From the NCBI GenBank assembly GCA_022865625.1, contig JALHTB010000104.1, forward strand, positions 1 through 15,625: a DNA stretch of 15,625 bases, given 5' to 3'. How positions within the stretch are numbered: the first letter of the stretch is position 1; every line of letters starts with the position of its first letter. Shown here piece after piece: positions 1 through 6,829 of this stretch. The notes under the pieces were generated by a model. The model searched no databases. It was not told the origin of the DNA and was given only the letters and a program-made list of their open reading frames with translations. The stretch is from Candidatus Bathyarchaeota archaeon. Its GTDB lineage: Archaea > Thermoproteota > Bathyarchaeia > 40CM-2-53-6 > FEN-987. The translations under genes and the position numbers were made by a program.

Positions 1-302
1 ACGACGCCTTCGTCGTAATCCATCGCAGCCACGCCGCCGATTGGAAAACCGTATCCTTCGTGTCCGTCGGGCATCGTAAGTGACCACTTATGTATGCCCG
101 GCAATGTGGCTACGTTTGCGCATTGTTCCAACGTGGCGTCTGATCGCATCTTCTCAATCAGTGTCTTGTCGGCATAGATTCTGCCGGCAACTCTCATGCC
201 TGGCCTGAACGATTGGGGAATCTCCCACATGTAATCGCTGAGTTGCTTCAGTGGGACACGTTCAGACGACCTTCCGTAGGCGCCATCTTGAGCCAAGGAC
301 AA
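1..302 (-). CDS. rtcB: RNA-splicing ligase RtcB, 5' part, cut by left window edge
   Basis: Reading the minus strand from about 302 to 1 gives an open frame of some 100 codons that runs off the window. It matches the RtcB N-terminus closely: [14 protein letters not shown], then [24 protein letters not shown], and the hallmark [14 protein letters not shown] followed by [11 protein letters not shown]. RtcB is the GTP- and Mn-dependent ligase that joins 2',3'-cyclic-phosphate and 5'-OH RNA ends, and in archaea it seals tRNA exons after intron removal. The catalytic Cys/His metal site lies beyond the edge and is not visible. There is no ATG upstream of the conserved region: TTG codons at 302 and 296 are the only plausible starts after an in-frame stop, so the start is uncertain. 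A TATA-like box lies about 35 nt upstream. The gene lies downstream of the HAD gene on the same strand but probably has its own promoter. Confidence 0.93.
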   Translation of the reverse strand, partial: MSLAQDGAYGRSSERVPLKQLSDYMWEIPQSFRPGMRVAGRIYADKTLIEKMRSDATLEQCANVATLPGIHKWSLTMPDGHEGYGFPIGGVAAMDYDEGV

Positions 303-334
303 GCACTGGGTCGCGTCATTCCGAGAACGCCGCG

Positions 335-342
335 TATTTAGG
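335..342 (-). promoter_or_regulatory. Probable BRE/TATA promoter of rtcB
   Basis: On the minus strand the sequence reads CGAAAC-CTAAATA, a BRE-like purine block followed by an AT-rich TATA-like octamer. A start site about 25 nt downstream would fall near 312, giving a leader of roughly 10 nt to the TTG at 302. This spacing fits archaeal promoters, but the match is by eye only. Confidence 0.4.
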
Positions 343-395
343 TTTCGTTAGCACTTGTCGAAGTGCTTCAATTGAGCAAAAAGGGTTCGGCGTGA

Positions 396-1148
396 CTAGC
401 AACTGGCCGCAATGCGTTTGATCGCTGGAACGATGCCTCCAATCGCGGACACTGTCGCGTCGGGATCAACTGAGCCTTCTTCAGCGTCGTCTCCATAGGT
501 GACGTGAATCGTTTTGATGCCGAGAGGCTTTGCGCCCGCAATATCGGCCTCCGTCGAGTTTCCAATCATCACGGCCTCATTTGGCTGAAGGCCAAGCAAT
601 CTCAGTATCTGCTGGAATGGTTCAGGTCTCGGCTTTCTCACACCAACTGCAGCCGACGTCACGATCGAATCGAAGTATTTCGTGAGGCCCAGTTGCTCCG
701 CGATCTCTCTGACTGCCCAGTCGCTTCTCGAGTTCGAGCATAAGCCCATCTTCAAGCCCAGATCACGAACCTGTTGTAGCATCTCTTGGACTCCAGGGAA
801 GAGACTCCAAGAGTCCACTTCAAAAACAAAGAACTTCTTCACCAAATCCGTCATCACAGGTCTCTGTCTCTCCTTCACTCCGAGTCTATCCAGCAGCTTC
901 GCGATCGATCCTGCAATCTCGATCTCTTCAAGAGTGCGATTAGCATACTCGGATTCCTCATCATGCAGCTTCATGTATTCGTGTTTCAAGTCCTTGAAAT
1001 CGAGAGTGAGTCCATGTTCCTGGAGAGCCTCATGGATCGCCTTCATTCTGCCTTCTCTGACCTGCTCCCAAGACGCGGTCAGGTGGATCAGAGTCTCTCC
1101 AAGATCGAATATCGCGCCCCTTAGCAAGGCAATCCCGGCGAACTTCAA
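396..1148 (-). CDS. HAD-superfamily hydrolase
   Basis: A 250-residue HAD hydrolase, probably a small-molecule phosphatase. Motif I is GAIFDLGETL (nucleophile Asp15), motif II is GLCSNS (near residue 138), motif III is the Lys in VRKPRPEP, and motif IV is VMIGNSTEADIAGA with its acidic pair. An all-alpha cap fits residues 20-100. The second Asp of the usual DxDxT motif is Gly here (DLGET), so the common general acid/base residue is absent; related FDxGxTL proteins share this, and the substrate cannot be predicted. The start is TTG at 1148, preceded by AAGAGGCGG as a weak Shine-Dalgarno; a TTG at 1127 also remains possible. The gene diverges from the RNase J gene across a very short interval, so the two probably share promoter sequence. 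Family certain, function unknown. Confidence 0.88.
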   Translation of the reverse strand: MKFAGIALLRGAIFDLGETLIHLTASWEQVREGRMKAIHEALQEHGLTLDFKDLKHEYMKLHDEESEYANRTLEEIEIAGSIAKLLDRLGVKERQRPVMTDLVKKFFVFEVDSWSLFPGVQEMLQQVRDLGLKMGLCSNSRSDWAVREIAEQLGLTKYFDSIVTSAAVGVRKPRPEPFQQILRLLGLQPNEAVMIGNSTEADIAGAKPLGIKTIHVTYGDDAEEGSVDPDATVSAIGGIVPAIKRIAASC

Positions 1149-1167
1149 GGCCGCCTCTTGATAATCG

Positions 1168-2601
1168 TTGCCGCGTGCGAAAGCAAGAGAATATCAGAGT
1201 ACCTCACAGTATGGTCTACAGGGACATGTTCGCTTGAAACGCTCTGGTTCCACATTCACTCCTTTGGGCGGAGTTGGGGAGATAGGTGGAAACAAGTTCC
1301 TCGTCGAAGACGGTGATACGAGGATTCTGCTCGACTTCGGGGTGAGCTACTCTGACCGAAGAAGATTCTATTCTGAGCCTCTGCTTGCGCCTAGAGACGA
1401 GAGGGAACTGCTCGAGTTCGGGATGCTTCCCAAACTCCCCGGCTTGTACAAATTCGAGGAATCGGAACCTAGCATACAGGGGGTCTTCCTCTCACACTCG
1501 CATGGAGATCACTCTGGATGCATCTCGTTCCTTAACCGAAAGATCCCTGTCTATTGCGGAGAGACCACTGCTACCATCATTCGATCGTTGTATGAGACGC
1601 GAACTAAGAGCCTAGAAGCCGACATCTCTGGCCTAAGGTTCAACACATTCAGAACAGGATCGAAGATCAAGTTGGGTTCCATTGAGGTGGAACCGGTTCA
1701 TGTGGATCATTCGGTACCAGCAGCATACGGATTTGTTGTGTACACGTCCGAGGGTACCCTCGTCTATACAGGCGACCTGAGGGCTCATGGTACGAAGTCT
1801 GAGATGACGAAGGACTTTGTGGAGCGTGCTCGTGAAAGCAGAGCGGACGTACTGCTCGCGGAGGGAACGAATCTCATTGGTGCAACCCTAACCACAGAGG
1901 CAGAGGTGCAGTCGAAGATCTCTTCGATCGTGCGATCAAGTTCGAAGATTGTCTTGGCGGACTTCTCGAATGTGGACGTTGATCGTTTCCGAACCTTCTA
2001 CAATGTCGTCAAGGAGAGTGGCAGAGTTCTTGCGATCTCGCTCAGACAAGCCTACCTGCTTTCGAAGCTCGCAAACGAGGGCAAGATTGCGATTCCAGAT
2101 GTCGCTCACGATAAGCACGTGGTCATCTATCAGCGGAGCAAGAAGCGCTACTTTGGATGGGAGAAGAGTGTCCTTTCTTTTCAAAACGTAGTTGAAGCAT
2201 CCGACATAAAGAACAAGCAGAGCAACACCGTGCTTGCGAGTACCCCCAGAGACTTCAAGGAACTGGTTGAGATTCGCCCAGAGCCAGGGAGCTGCTTCAT
2301 ACTATCGATTTCCGAGCCTTTCAACGAAGAGCAGGAATTCGAGTTCGAGCGAGTCGTCAACTGGCTTGACCATTTCGGATTGCCAATGTATCACGTGCAC
2401 TGTTCAGGCCACATAATGCCCGGTGAGGTCAAGTCAATCATCGATAGGATCAAGCCCAAGATGATGTATCCGATGCACACTGAACACCCTGAGTTGTACG
2501 TGAAGTTCGTGTCGGACACAGTTAGGGCAACAGTGCCTCAGAAGAACGTCGCCTATCCGATAGGCTCATCCTCAGCTAGAACTTCTCAAACTCAATCCTG
2601 A
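1168..2601 (+). CDS. RNase J-type metallo-beta-lactamase/beta-CASP ribonuclease
   Basis: A 477-residue MBL/beta-CASP nuclease that probably degrades or matures RNA from the 5' end. It opens with FTPLGGVGEIGG, the RNase J signature. The metal site is visible: HSHGDH at 110-115, His178 with DH at 180-181, and Asp203 in YTGDL. The beta-CASP part carries HCSGH (411-415) and MHTEH (436-440). Length is close to that of archaeal RNase J. The start is uncertain. TTG at 1168 gives a 29-residue N-terminal extension and has no Shine-Dalgarno. TTG at 1234 would begin seven residues before the conserved segment and fits a promoter at 1189-1197. The 3' end overlaps the convergent KH-protein gene by 26 bp. 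I leave the gene symbol blank because the bacterial rnj naming may not transfer. Confidence 0.9.
   Translation: MPRAKAREYQSTSQYGLQGHVRLKRSGSTFTPLGGVGEIGGNKFLVEDGDTRILLDFGVSYSDRRRFYSEPLLAPRDERELLEFGMLPKLPGLYKFEESEPSIQGVFLSHSHGDHSGCISFLNRKIPVYCGETTATIIRSLYETRTKSLEADISGLRFNTFRTGSKIKLGSIEVEPVHVDHSVPAAYGFVVYTSEGTLVYTGDLRAHGTKSEMTKDFVERARESRADVLLAEGTNLIGATLTTEAEVQSKISSIVRSSSKIVLADFSNVDVDRFRTFYNVVKESGRVLAISLRQAYLLSKLANEGKIAIPDVAHDKHVVIYQRSKKRYFGWEKSVLSFQNVVEASDIKNKQSNTVLASTPRDFKELVEIRPEPGSCFILSISEPFNEEQEFEFERVVNWLDHFGLPMYHVHCSGHIMPGEVKSIIDRIKPKMMYPMHTEHPELYVKFVSDTVRATVPQKNVAYPIGSSSARTSQTQS
1189..1197. promoter_or_regulatory. Possible shared TATA box for HAD and RNase J genes
   Basis: The only AT-rich box between the two divergent genes is GAATATCAG. 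On the plus strand it follows GCGAAAGC, a BRE-like block, and would start transcription near 1219, upstream of the TTG at 1234. On the minus strand it would start transcription near 1167, giving a leader of about 19 nt to the HAD start. If functional in this way, the true RNase J start is 1234. Inference from spacing only. Confidence 0.3.
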
Positions 2602-3091
2602 GCGTCATATTGCGCAGTTGCTTTGCGAGTTTCTTCACAACATCTGGGTCAACGGGCATCCGTCTCGGCTGCCGACCCATGAGTATTACTTTGGTTTCGG
2701 TTGTGCCGTCAGGAATCCAGATCGTGTTCAAGGTCAAGATCGACATTGGGCTGAAGAGGTCCTCCAAGAACTGCCGGTCGTCTCCGCCGGAGCCAAGGAT
2801 CTTCACTCTCTTTCCGAGAGAGTCGGATATCGCATGAACGGTCTTTGCCCCTCCCGAGAGCATCGTCTTCATGTCTCGCCTGTTGACCAGAATCGCTAGG
2901 TTGTCGTCTGCTTCAACAGCCCTATGGTATGTTACATCTTGTAGCGCTGGATTGTCTTTCTCTAGATCAGAAAGGAGTCTAATGATTTTCAGGTCAAGAT
3001 TTGTTATCTGACCTTTCTCAATCTTCTCTTGACATTTGCGGCAGAGTATGCCGCTCTTGATGCAGAACGCATCCAGGATTGTCTTGACCAT
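2576..3091 (-). CDS. NusA-like tandem KH-domain RNA-binding protein
   Basis: A 171-residue protein starting at an ATG. The N-terminus has Cys9 and a CRKC knuckle (Cys17, Cys20), which could bind metal, but only one clear CxxC is present. The middle, NLAILVNRRDMKTMLSGGAK followed by TVHAISDSLGKRVKIL, resembles a KH core with a degenerate GxxG loop (LSGG). The C-terminal part, ending in VVKKLAKQLRNMTLRIEFE, looks like a second KH unit. This arrangement recalls archaeal NusA-like proteins that bind RNA during transcription or processing, though the N-terminal Cys region is not part of that core. It is convergent with, and overlaps by 26 bp, the RNase J-type gene. The KH assignment is by pattern; exact function unknown. 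Confidence 0.7.
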   Translation of the reverse strand: MVKTILDAFCIKSGILCRKCQEKIEKGQITNLDLKIIRLLSDLEKDNPALQDVTYHRAVEADDNLAILVNRRDMKTMLSGGAKTVHAISDSLGKRVKILGSGGDDRQFLEDLFSPMSILTLNTIWIPDGTTETKVILMGRQPRRMPVDPDVVKKLAKQLRNMTLRIEFEKF

Positions 3092-3325
3092 TCGTCTTCA
3101 TCGTTTCTTTGCCCTATAGTTGTCGCTTCAACGTTCAACTCAATGGAGCAGAACGTCTCATCGAGTGACTACAATTCTGTAACGCTAATTAAGTTTGCTA
3201 GCTCCACGGCATCGAACAACCCCTGTGCGCAATCGAAATCCTTGGCCGATCCCGGAAGGCGTTATATCAGCCGAACCGAGACAATAGGACGCTTTCACAC
3301 GGTAGAGTTGCCGAGGCTAGTGTCA
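3092..3325. other. Intergenic region between divergent KH-protein and sucC genes
   Basis: This 234 bp interval separates two divergent genes. One plus-strand frame stays open through it into sucC, but the sequence encoded shows no family resemblance and sucC homologues start at MKIFEYEAK. It contains the likely sucC TATA box and, on the minus strand, ACTATAGGG near 3113-3121 as a weak candidate promoter for the KH gene. Confidence 0.5.
3261..3270 (+). promoter_or_regulatory. Probable TATA box of the sucCD-aspS operon
   Basis: GTTATATCAG preceded by the purine-rich GGAAGGC. It would place the transcription start near 3291 and give a leader of about 35 nt before the sucC ATG. By eye only. Confidence 0.4.
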
Positions 3326-4471
3326 ATGAAGATCTTCGAATATGAAGCAAAGAGGATCGCCTCACAACTTGGTCTGCCGGTCCCCCGCGGGTCCGTTGTG
3401 TTCAATGCTCAAGGAGCAAGAGAGGTAGCTCAGCAACTTGCGTGTCCAGTGGTCGTGAAGGCGCAGGTCCTCGTTGCCGGCAGAGGCAAAGCGGGCGGCA
3501 TCAAGCCCGCTGGCACTCCCGACGATGCAGAGAAAGTCGCTTCCTCAATCTTGGGATCAAAGATCAAAGGCGAAGCAGTGACCCAGCTTCTTGTCGAAGA
3601 GAAACTCGATGTCGCACGGGAACTCTACCTCGGTTTAGTTGTTGATCGTTCGGCTCGGCGTTACGTTCTGCTGGTTTCTCAGGTTGGTGGGGTGGACATT
3701 GAGGAGGTCGCCCAGCGGAGCCCAGAGAAGATAATCAGACGTCCTCTGGAGCCGGGGAGAGGGCTCGAAGGATTTGAGGCTCGAGAGCTAGCGCAGGCTC
3801 TCGGATACAGGGGAGCCCAACTCACGGAGCTTAGTGCCCTCATGACGAGGTTCTGCGCGATGGCGATTGAGTACGACACCGAGCTGGCGGAGTCGAATCC
3901 GCTAGTCGAGACCAAGAAGGGCGGCTTCGTCGCCGCTGATTTACGCTTCATCGTAGACGACAACGCGCTGTTCAGACACAAGGCCTTGCTTGAGCAGACG
4001 GTAGATGTCCAGCATGAGCTGTCACCGCTTGAAGTCAAAGCACGCGAGAAAGGGTTTGCATATGTTGAGCTCGACGGTGACATCGGAATAGTGGGCAATG
4101 GCGCGGGGCTGGTCATGGCAACCTTGGACATGATACAGGACCACGGTGGCAGACCCGCGAACTTCTGCGACGTCGGCGGAGGAGCAACCGCGGAAAGGGT
4201 CGCACAGGCCCTTGAGATTGTGCTGAGTAACACGAAAGTGAAGGCGCTCTTTCTAAACATCATGGGCGGAATCACCCGATGCGACGAGGTCGCCAAGGGC
4301 TTGCTCGAGGTCCAAAAGAGAATGGGACTGACAAAGCCGATAGTGATCAGGCTCGTGGGAACCAACGAGGAAGAAGGACGAAGGATTCTCCAGGAAGCTG
4401 GGATACCCTCGCTCGAGACGATGGAGGATGCGGCTTCAAGAGTGGTTCAGGCGGTCAAAGGAGGAACCTAG
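3326..4471 (+). CDS. sucC: Succinyl-CoA synthetase (ADP-forming) beta subunit
   Basis: A 381-residue beta subunit of succinate-CoA ligase, which interconverts succinyl-CoA and succinate with formation or use of a nucleoside triphosphate in the TCA cycle. The ATG at 3326 was chosen because MKIFEYEAKRIASQLGLPVP is the standard N-terminus and the resulting length is typical of the family. The ATP-grasp domain is visible: VVVKAQVLVAGRGKAGGIK near residues 42-60, then the metal/nucleotide segment ESNPLVETKKGGFVAADL followed by DDNALFRH. The C-terminal CoA-ligase flavodoxin-like domain has CDVGGGATAERV and LFLNIMGGITRCDEVAKG. It is followed immediately by sucD, whose Shine-Dalgarno lies inside the last sucC codons, so the pair is translationally coupled. 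ADP or GDP preference cannot be read from this sequence by eye. Confidence 0.97.
   Translation: MKIFEYEAKRIASQLGLPVPRGSVVFNAQGAREVAQQLACPVVVKAQVLVAGRGKAGGIKPAGTPDDAEKVASSILGSKIKGEAVTQLLVEEKLDVARELYLGLVVDRSARRYVLLVSQVGGVDIEEVAQRSPEKIIRRPLEPGRGLEGFEARELAQALGYRGAQLTELSALMTRFCAMAIEYDTELAESNPLVETKKGGFVAADLRFIVDDNALFRHKALLEQTVDVQHELSPLEVKAREKGFAYVELDGDIGIVGNGAGLVMATLDMIQDHGGRPANFCDVGGGATAERVAQALEIVLSNTKVKALFLNIMGGITRCDEVAKGLLEVQKRMGLTKPIVIRLVGTNEEEGRRILQEAGIPSLETMEDAASRVVQAVKGGT
4459..4464 (+). promoter_or_regulatory. Shine-Dalgarno that sets the sucD TTG start
   Basis: A perfect AGGAGG sits within the last sucC codons, 8 nt before TTG at 4473. It favours that TTG over the longer upstream frame and over the GTG at 4479, whose spacing would be 14 nt. 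Confidence 0.75.
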
Positions 4472-4472
4472 C

Positions 4473-5339
4473 TTGGCGGTGCTTGTGAGTTCAAACACGA
4501 AAGCGATCGTGCAGAACATTACTGGCTCACAAGGGACTTTTCATACTCGGCTAATGCTGGCGTACGGAACCAAGATCGTCGGAGGAGTAACGCCAGGAAA
4601 GGGCGGGACACAGGTCGGGGGTGTTCCTGTGTTTGACACGATCGCTGAAGCTGTATCAAAGACGGACGCGAACGCGTCGATAATCTTCGTTCCCGCTCCG
4701 TTTGCTCGTGATGCTGTGCTTGAGGCTGTCTCTCATGAGCTGAATCCGATCGTGGTGATTACTGAGGGCATTCCGATCAGGGATTCGATTGACATGATGG
4801 CTCGGGCCAAGGAGAGAGGATGCGTCATAATCGGCCCGAACACGCCTGGAATAATCACGCCGGGCGAGTGCAAGCTTGGCATCATGCCTGCGCACGTGTT
4901 CAAGAAGGGAGAAGTTGGACTCGCTTCACGCAGTGGAACGCTCACTTACGAGATCGCATCGAGTCTCAGTAGAGCCGGTCTCGGTCAGTCCACATGCCTC
5001 GGCCTCGGCGGAGACCCGATTGTTGGCTTGAGCTTCGTCGATGTCTTGGAGATGTTCAGGAATGATCCCCAAACGAAATCAGTGGCGCTGGTTGGGGAAA
5101 TCGGTGGCAACGCAGAGGAACTGGCAGCTCAGTACGTCAAAGAGACGAAGTATCCGAAACTCGTAGCCGCATATGTCGCGGGTAGATCAGCCCCGCCAGG
5201 AAGACGTATGGGTCATGCGGGAGCAATAATAATGGGCAGAACCGGCACTGCGGAGTCAAAGCTTGAGGCTCTCAAGGCAGCCGGCGTGAAGGTTGCCCTC
5301 AAGCCCGGAGAAATCGCGAGGCTACTGGAAAAGAAGTAA
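4473..5339 (+). CDS. sucD: Succinyl-CoA synthetase alpha subunit
   Basis: A 288-residue alpha subunit that binds CoA and carries the phosphohistidine of succinate-CoA ligase. The CoA-binding Rossmann segment begins VLVSSNTKAIVQNITGSQGTF, followed by YGTKIVGGVTPGKGG. The ligase domain has GPNTPGI (near 121-127) and SRSGTLTYE (152-160). His248 in RMGHAGAII is the expected phosphorylated histidine. The TTG at 4473 is chosen because it follows a perfect AGGAGG by 8 nt and gives the usual family length; the frame stays open further upstream, but that part overlaps sucC and is not conserved. The gene begins 1 bp after the sucC stop and forms an operon with sucC, with aspS 2 bp downstream. Confidence 0.97.
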   Translation: MAVLVSSNTKAIVQNITGSQGTFHTRLMLAYGTKIVGGVTPGKGGTQVGGVPVFDTIAEAVSKTDANASIIFVPAPFARDAVLEAVSHELNPIVVITEGIPIRDSIDMMARAKERGCVIIGPNTPGIITPGECKLGIMPAHVFKKGEVGLASRSGTLTYEIASSLSRAGLGQSTCLGLGGDPIVGLSFVDVLEMFRNDPQTKSVALVGEIGGNAEELAAQYVKETKYPKLVAAYVAGRSAPPGRRMGHAGAIIMGRTGTAESKLEALKAAGVKVALKPGEIARLLEKK

Positions 5340-5341
5340 AA

Positions 5342-6670
5342 GTGAAGGAGATGACACTGGACCGTCTGAGTGATTGGAGAAGGACACATTATTCGAATCA
5401 GATCTCTCCCGATCTTGATGGTCAAGATGTCACATTGTTCGGTTGGGTCGAAGACATCCGCGACCTAGGAAACCTCACATTTCTCACCCTACGTGACAAG
5501 GAGGGAATCGTTCAGATTACGATCGTCAAGAAGAACTCTCCCCCAGCTGTTGTTGAGAGACTCGGTTCCTTAGGAAAGCAGTACGCGATAGGGGTTAGAG
5601 GGAAGGCGAAGGCGAAGAAGGAGGCGCCTCGTGGAGTCGAAGTCATCCCTACCGACATGAGGATTCTAGCTGATGTTGTGTATCCTCTTCCTTTGGATCC
5701 GACAGGGCGGGTTCCTGCAGACATTGATGTGCGACTGGACGCTCGCGTAATGGACCTGAGGAGGGGCACGTCACGAGCGATCTTTGCAGTACGTCATGAG
5801 ATCCTTCGCGCGACGAGAGAGTTCCTGATCGCCGAAGGTTTCACAGAGATACAGACACCAAGGCTGATCGGCTCAGCAACGGAGGGTGGATCAGCCCTTT
5901 TCTCGTTGGACTATTTCGGTCAGACGGCATACTTGGCTCAGAGTCCCCAACTGTACAAGGAACAGTTGACAAGCGTCTTCGAGAGAGTCTTCGAGATCGG
6001 GCCATTCTTCAGAGCTGAAGAATCACGAACGAGACGACACATAAGCGAATTCACGTCGCTTGACATTGAATGTGCCTTCATGAACCAGAAGGGCGTCGTC
6101 GAGATCTGTGAACGCCTCATTCACGAGGTGTACAGGTCGCTCGTCAGCCGTTGCTCGCGAGGCCTTGAGACATTGAATGTGAAACTGGATGTGCCTCCGC
6201 TTCCGTTCAAACGTCTCACTTACAGTGATGTCATCGACTCGCTCTCGAAGGAGGGAGTCGAAGTCAAGTGGGGAGAAGACATCCCTACAGCGGCGGAGAA
6301 GAAGCTGGGCGAGCTGTACAGAGGGTTCTACTTTGTGACCGACTGGCCTTCAGCGATCAAACCGTTCTACATCTCACCGAGAGAGGATGACCCGAAGTAT
6401 TCCGACTCGTTCGACTTGATGTACGGCGCACTCGAGCTTGCATCAGGCGGAACCAGAGTCCACGAGTACGATGTGCTTGTCAATAGGCTGAAGGGGCAAG
6501 GGCTGAACCCCGAAGGTTTCAAGGACCATCTGGCCGTGTTCAAACAGGGGCTTGCGCCACACGCGGGCTGGGCTGTCGGCCTCGACCGACTCGTGATGCT
6601 CGTGACAGGCGCCGAGAACATCAGAGAATGCATCTTCTACCCAAGAGACCGAGACAGACTACGCCCGTGA
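5342..6670 (+). CDS. aspS: Aspartyl-tRNA synthetase, archaeal type (possibly non-discriminating)
   Basis: A 442-residue class IIb aminoacyl-tRNA synthetase that charges tRNA-Asp. The N-terminal OB-fold begins RRTHYSNQI and includes VTLFGWVEDIRDLG. Catalytic motifs are present: FLIAEGFTEIQTPRL (motif I region), ATEGG and AQSPQLYKE (substrate loops), FFRAEESRTRRHISEFTSLD (motif II, near 222-241), and GWAVGLDRL followed by NIRECIFYPRDRDRL (motif III). Aligned without gaps to Thermococcus AspRS from memory, the specificity residues Trp26 and Lys85 correspond to Glu37 and Pro96 here. Pro at the second site is the residue I recall for non-discriminating enzymes that also make Asp-tRNA(Asn). The start is GTG at 5342, two bases after sucD; an ATG at 5351 is an alternative. 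Cotranscription with sucCD is likely. Confidence 0.96.
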   Translation: MKEMTLDRLSDWRRTHYSNQISPDLDGQDVTLFGWVEDIRDLGNLTFLTLRDKEGIVQITIVKKNSPPAVVERLGSLGKQYAIGVRGKAKAKKEAPRGVEVIPTDMRILADVVYPLPLDPTGRVPADIDVRLDARVMDLRRGTSRAIFAVRHEILRATREFLIAEGFTEIQTPRLIGSATEGGSALFSLDYFGQTAYLAQSPQLYKEQLTSVFERVFEIGPFFRAEESRTRRHISEFTSLDIECAFMNQKGVVEICERLIHEVYRSLVSRCSRGLETLNVKLDVPPLPFKRLTYSDVIDSLSKEGVEVKWGEDIPTAAEKKLGELYRGFYFVTDWPSAIKPFYISPREDDPKYSDSFDLMYGALELASGGTRVHEYDVLVNRLKGQGLNPEGFKDHLAVFKQGLAPHAGWAVGLDRLVMLVTGAENIRECIFYPRDRDRLRP

Positions 6671-6788
6671 TGGCAACCTGAAACTGCAACCTGCAGTCAC
6701 TGTCGTCAATTGCATGACGCGCTTACGAGAAGGGTGTATTACCCGCCAGAAATCCATCGCCGAGGCATGCCCGCGTAAGTCGGAAAGC

Positions 6789-6799
6789 GTATATATATG
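6789..6799 (+). promoter_or_regulatory. Strong TATA promoter of mrp
   Basis: CGGAAAGC followed by GTATATATATG is the clearest BRE/TATA pair in the window. The expected transcription start is near 6820, downstream of the ATG at 6809. It therefore supports initiation at the ATG at 6830 with a leader of about 10 nt. Confidence 0.7.
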
Positions 6800-6829
6800 A
6801 CATAGGTTATGGCGCGCGAGCCTCCGGCA

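Noticed and set aside
682..1161. Plus-strand frames of 159 and 112 codons opposite the HAD gene
   Set aside because: Composition rich in Ser, Arg and Cys with no domain; the minus strand carries all four HAD motifs.
3029..3325. N-terminal extension of sucC by 99 codons
   Set aside because: The extension overlaps the divergent KH gene start, shows no family similarity, and contains the probable sucC promoter; ATG 3326 gives the normal SucC length.
3679..4365. Long minus-strand frame (228 codons) opposite sucC
   Set aside because: It lies entirely opposite the well-supported sucC, and its Ser/Pro-rich composition is typical of an antisense frame of a GC-rich third-position gene.
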